Source of the DNA: Haloarcula rubra
GTDB lineage: Archaea; Halobacteriota; Halobacteria; Halobacteriales; Haloarculaceae
Length of the DNA: 64,000 nucleotides
Direction: 5' to 3'
Assembly (NCBI RefSeq): GCF_019599465.1
Contig: NZ_RKLR01000006.1
Span: forward strand, 62,001-126,000
Part shown: piece by piece, positions 62,261-64,000 of the stretch
How the letters are laid out: each line of letters starts with the position of its first letter
Numbering within the stretch: position 1 is the stretch's first letter
Made by a program: the position numbers and the translations under genes
Notes under the pieces: model-generated
What the model was told of the DNA's origin: nothing
Seen by the model: only the letters and a program-made list of their open reading frames with translations
Database searches by the model: none

Positions 62261-63694
62261 GTGACCGAACCGAGCCGATACAAGTTACTGTTCGTCGCAG
62301 AAGACGACGGCCAACTGCCGGACATCGTTTCCGAACTCGACTCGATTCCGATATTCGATGTCGAACTGGCAGTCGAACTGCCCAATGTTGATCCAGCGGC
62401 CATTCCCGACACGGTCGACGGTGTGATAGTGTCTGGGGCGCTGGACGATGCGACACTAAACAAAGTCGTCGGAATCGCTCGGAACCGGTGGCCAGAGACG
62501 CCCGTCATGCTGACGCTGACCGATTCTCAGGCCCGGACGACGAGCGAAGCCGCTCTCTCAGCCGTCGACGATTGTCTCTCCGAGTCTATCCCTGGGGCAA
62601 ACCGCTCAGTACTCAAGCACCGGATCATCTCTACGGTCCAGAACAACCGGGCACAGATGGAGCTGCATCGCCATCGCGAGTTGCTCAAGCGAACGCAGGA
62701 ACTCGGTGATATCGGTGGGTGGGAGTACGACATCGACAGCGAGGAATTGCGGTGGACCGAACAGATCTACCATATTCACGAACTGCCGCTCGAATACGAA
62801 CCTACCGTCGACGACGCACTGGGGTTCTACCACGAGAAAGACCGGTCGCAAATCCGGGAGAAACTCGAGACACTACTCGAGACGGGCCAACAGTTTAGTC
62901 TCCAAGTCCGACTCGTGACCGCAAAGGGGAACGTGAGGTGGGTTCGCGTTCAGGGGGACGCAAAGATAGACGACGGCCGCGTTCAGAAGACACGTGGTGC
63001 CATCCAGGACGTAACTGGACTCGTCGAACAGCGGACGGAGACGGAGAAGTTGCGGGGAAATCTACGAGAAGAGAAGGACCGTCTGGAGCGACTGGCTAGG
63101 GTGCTGTCCCACGAACTCCGGAATCCGCTGACGGTCATTCACGGGCAACTGCAACTGTACCGCGATTCGGGCGACGAGTCACAGTTAGACGCCGTCGAAC
63201 GCAACGTCGACAGACTCGACGACGTCGTCGACGACACACTGTGGTTGGTACAGGAAGACGATACGGTCACAGAGATGGCGATGGTCGACGTAGACTCCGT
63301 CGCGGAGGATGCCTGGCGGATCGTCGGCGACGACGCAGTGACGCTCCACACTGCATCGATGGAACGCATTCCAGCCAACAGGTCACTCCTGCAGACGATC
63401 TTCGAGAAACTGTTCGAGAATACTCTCACCCACACGTCAGCGTCCCGGATCGAGGTCGGGCCATGCTACATGGGTGATTATCTCGATGGCTTTTACGTCG
63501 ACGACGATGGGGAGGGTTTCGATACGGCGACGCCGGAAGAACTGTTCGAGATCGGAACCAAGGGTATGAGTGGTGGCTCGGGCATCGGGCTCTCCGTCGT
63601 CGACGAAATCGTCCGGCGCCACGACTGGTCGATTACAGCCATGGAAAGCGACGATGGTGGTGCCAGATTCGAAATCAAAACCAGTCTGTTGTAG
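62261..63694 (+). CDS. PAS-domain sensor histidine kinase
   Basis: A 477-residue soluble protein, GTG start. Residues 1-120 resemble a receiver-like domain (LLFVAEDDGQLPDIV) but show no phosphoacceptor Asp where expected (GVIVSGALDD). A PAS domain spans ~145-258 (GDIGGWEYDI, QTRGAIQDVTG-like end). HisKA: VLSHELRNPL with His284. ATPase: N box FENTLTHT (Asn387), DDGEGF (415-420) and GGSGIGLSVV (438-447). Cytosolic; signal unknown. No response regulator adjoins it. From 63695 to the window end I see only intergenic sequence. Confidence 0.9.
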   Translation: MTEPSRYKLLFVAEDDGQLPDIVSELDSIPIFDVELAVELPNVDPAAIPDTVDGVIVSGALDDATLNKVVGIARNRWPETPVMLTLTDSQARTTSEAALSAVDDCLSESIPGANRSVLKHRIISTVQNNRAQMELHRHRELLKRTQELGDIGGWEYDIDSEELRWTEQIYHIHELPLEYEPTVDDALGFYHEKDRSQIREKLETLLETGQQFSLQVRLVTAKGNVRWVRVQGDAKIDDGRVQKTRGAIQDVTGLVEQRTETEKLRGNLREEKDRLERLARVLSHELRNPLTVIHGQLQLYRDSGDESQLDAVERNVDRLDDVVDDTLWLVQEDDTVTEMAMVDVDSVAEDAWRIVGDDAVTLHTASMERIPANRSLLQTIFEKLFENTLTHTSASRIEVGPCYMGDYLDGFYVDDDGEGFDTATPEELFEIGTKGMSGGSGIGLSVVDEIVRRHDWSITAMESDDGGARFEIKTSLL

Positions 63695-64000
63695 GGCATC
63701 GTGGCCTTCGACGGCGACGCCACCGATGATTCGATTTGTCGCTCCCAGTTCTTCGACAGTGATAGCGTGTCCCGCTTCGTGTCTACGGGTACGATTAACC
63801 ACACTCTACGTACGCTATCGATACCGCCGTCGCTGTTCACGATACCACCCTAACTGGACAGGCCAGCGTATGCCGACCTGACCGACATCGGTCGCCGAGT
63901 AAAGCGACCATCTAGACTGTTAAAACGACCGTGAGAACTGTCGAGATCGCTCTCTAATATCGGCCAGTACTGAAAATGAATGTATCGTTTGTTTCTCTGT
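63695..64000. other. Terminal 306 bases without a recognised gene
   Basis: Short frames only; the end is AT-rich and may hold a promoter for a gene beyond the window. Confidence 0.4.

Overview
The window is haloarchaeal (class Halobacteria). The genes are GC-rich and encode acidic proteins with many twin-arginine (Tat) secretion signals. It holds bat-type helix-turn-helix regulators, DUF7344/DUF7123/DUF7557-type small haloarchaeal proteins, an Orc1/Cdc6 initiator flanked by origin repeats, and an S26B signal peptidase of archaeal type. I cannot name a genus from sequence alone.

Layout. 1-5.1 kb: three secreted right-handed beta-helix proteins, two of them tandem paralogues. 5.3-10.6 kb (minus strand): a bat-type regulator, a PAP2-family membrane phosphatase/transferase, an unusual solute-binding lipoprotein whose two lobes are in swapped order, and a membrane protein. 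10.8-13.9 kb: an arylsulfotransferase-like protein followed at once by a polytopic glycosyltransferase. 14.1-18.2 kb: a DyP-like Tat protein, small proteins, a segment bounded by a 22-bp inverted repeat, and a two-gene unit (DUF7344 regulator plus zinc-ribbon membrane protein).

18.8-28.7 kb is the most distinctive region. Four paralogous TasA/CalY-like secreted proteins share an N- and C-terminal frame and differ by what is inserted at one internal site, in one case a von Willebrand A domain. Two smaller divergent Tat proteins, a dedicated signal peptidase I with a long C-terminal extension and a short Thr/Glu-repeat protein follow. The three gaps between the four paralogues each hold the same tRNA-like minihelix (a 7-bp acceptor-like stem plus a T-arm with a GTTCGAC loop, no D or anticodon arm), followed by a short hairpin. 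I infer an exported fibre or biofilm-matrix system whose mRNA may be cut by tRNA-processing enzymes.

29-35.2 kb: a DMT transporter, a PQQ-type beta-propeller lipoprotein, two family 2 glycosyltransferases and a Wzx-like flippase, which together look like a surface-glycan locus. 35.3-49.2 kb (minus strand): a cohesin-dockerin group, made of three tightly packed scaffold-like proteins (cohesin-like, CARDB and PKD domains, two with C-terminal dockerins) preceded by a 2334-residue malectin/sugar-dehydrogenase-like protein that also ends in a dockerin.

49.5-54.3 kb: an AIM24-family protein, orc1/cdc6 with nine ACAC(T/A)TCGATAGAGG-type repeats on both sides (a replication origin), and small proteins. 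54.4-64 kb: a tandem universal stress protein, a secondary-alcohol-dehydrogenase-like enzyme, a second bat-type regulator, an alpha/beta hydrolase, another DMT transporter and a PAS histidine kinase, separated by long stretches without genes. An 11-bp inverted repeat with a 21-nt spacer (GCTAACCAACA ... TGTTGGTTAGC) occurs three times, each time just after the 3' end of a gene.
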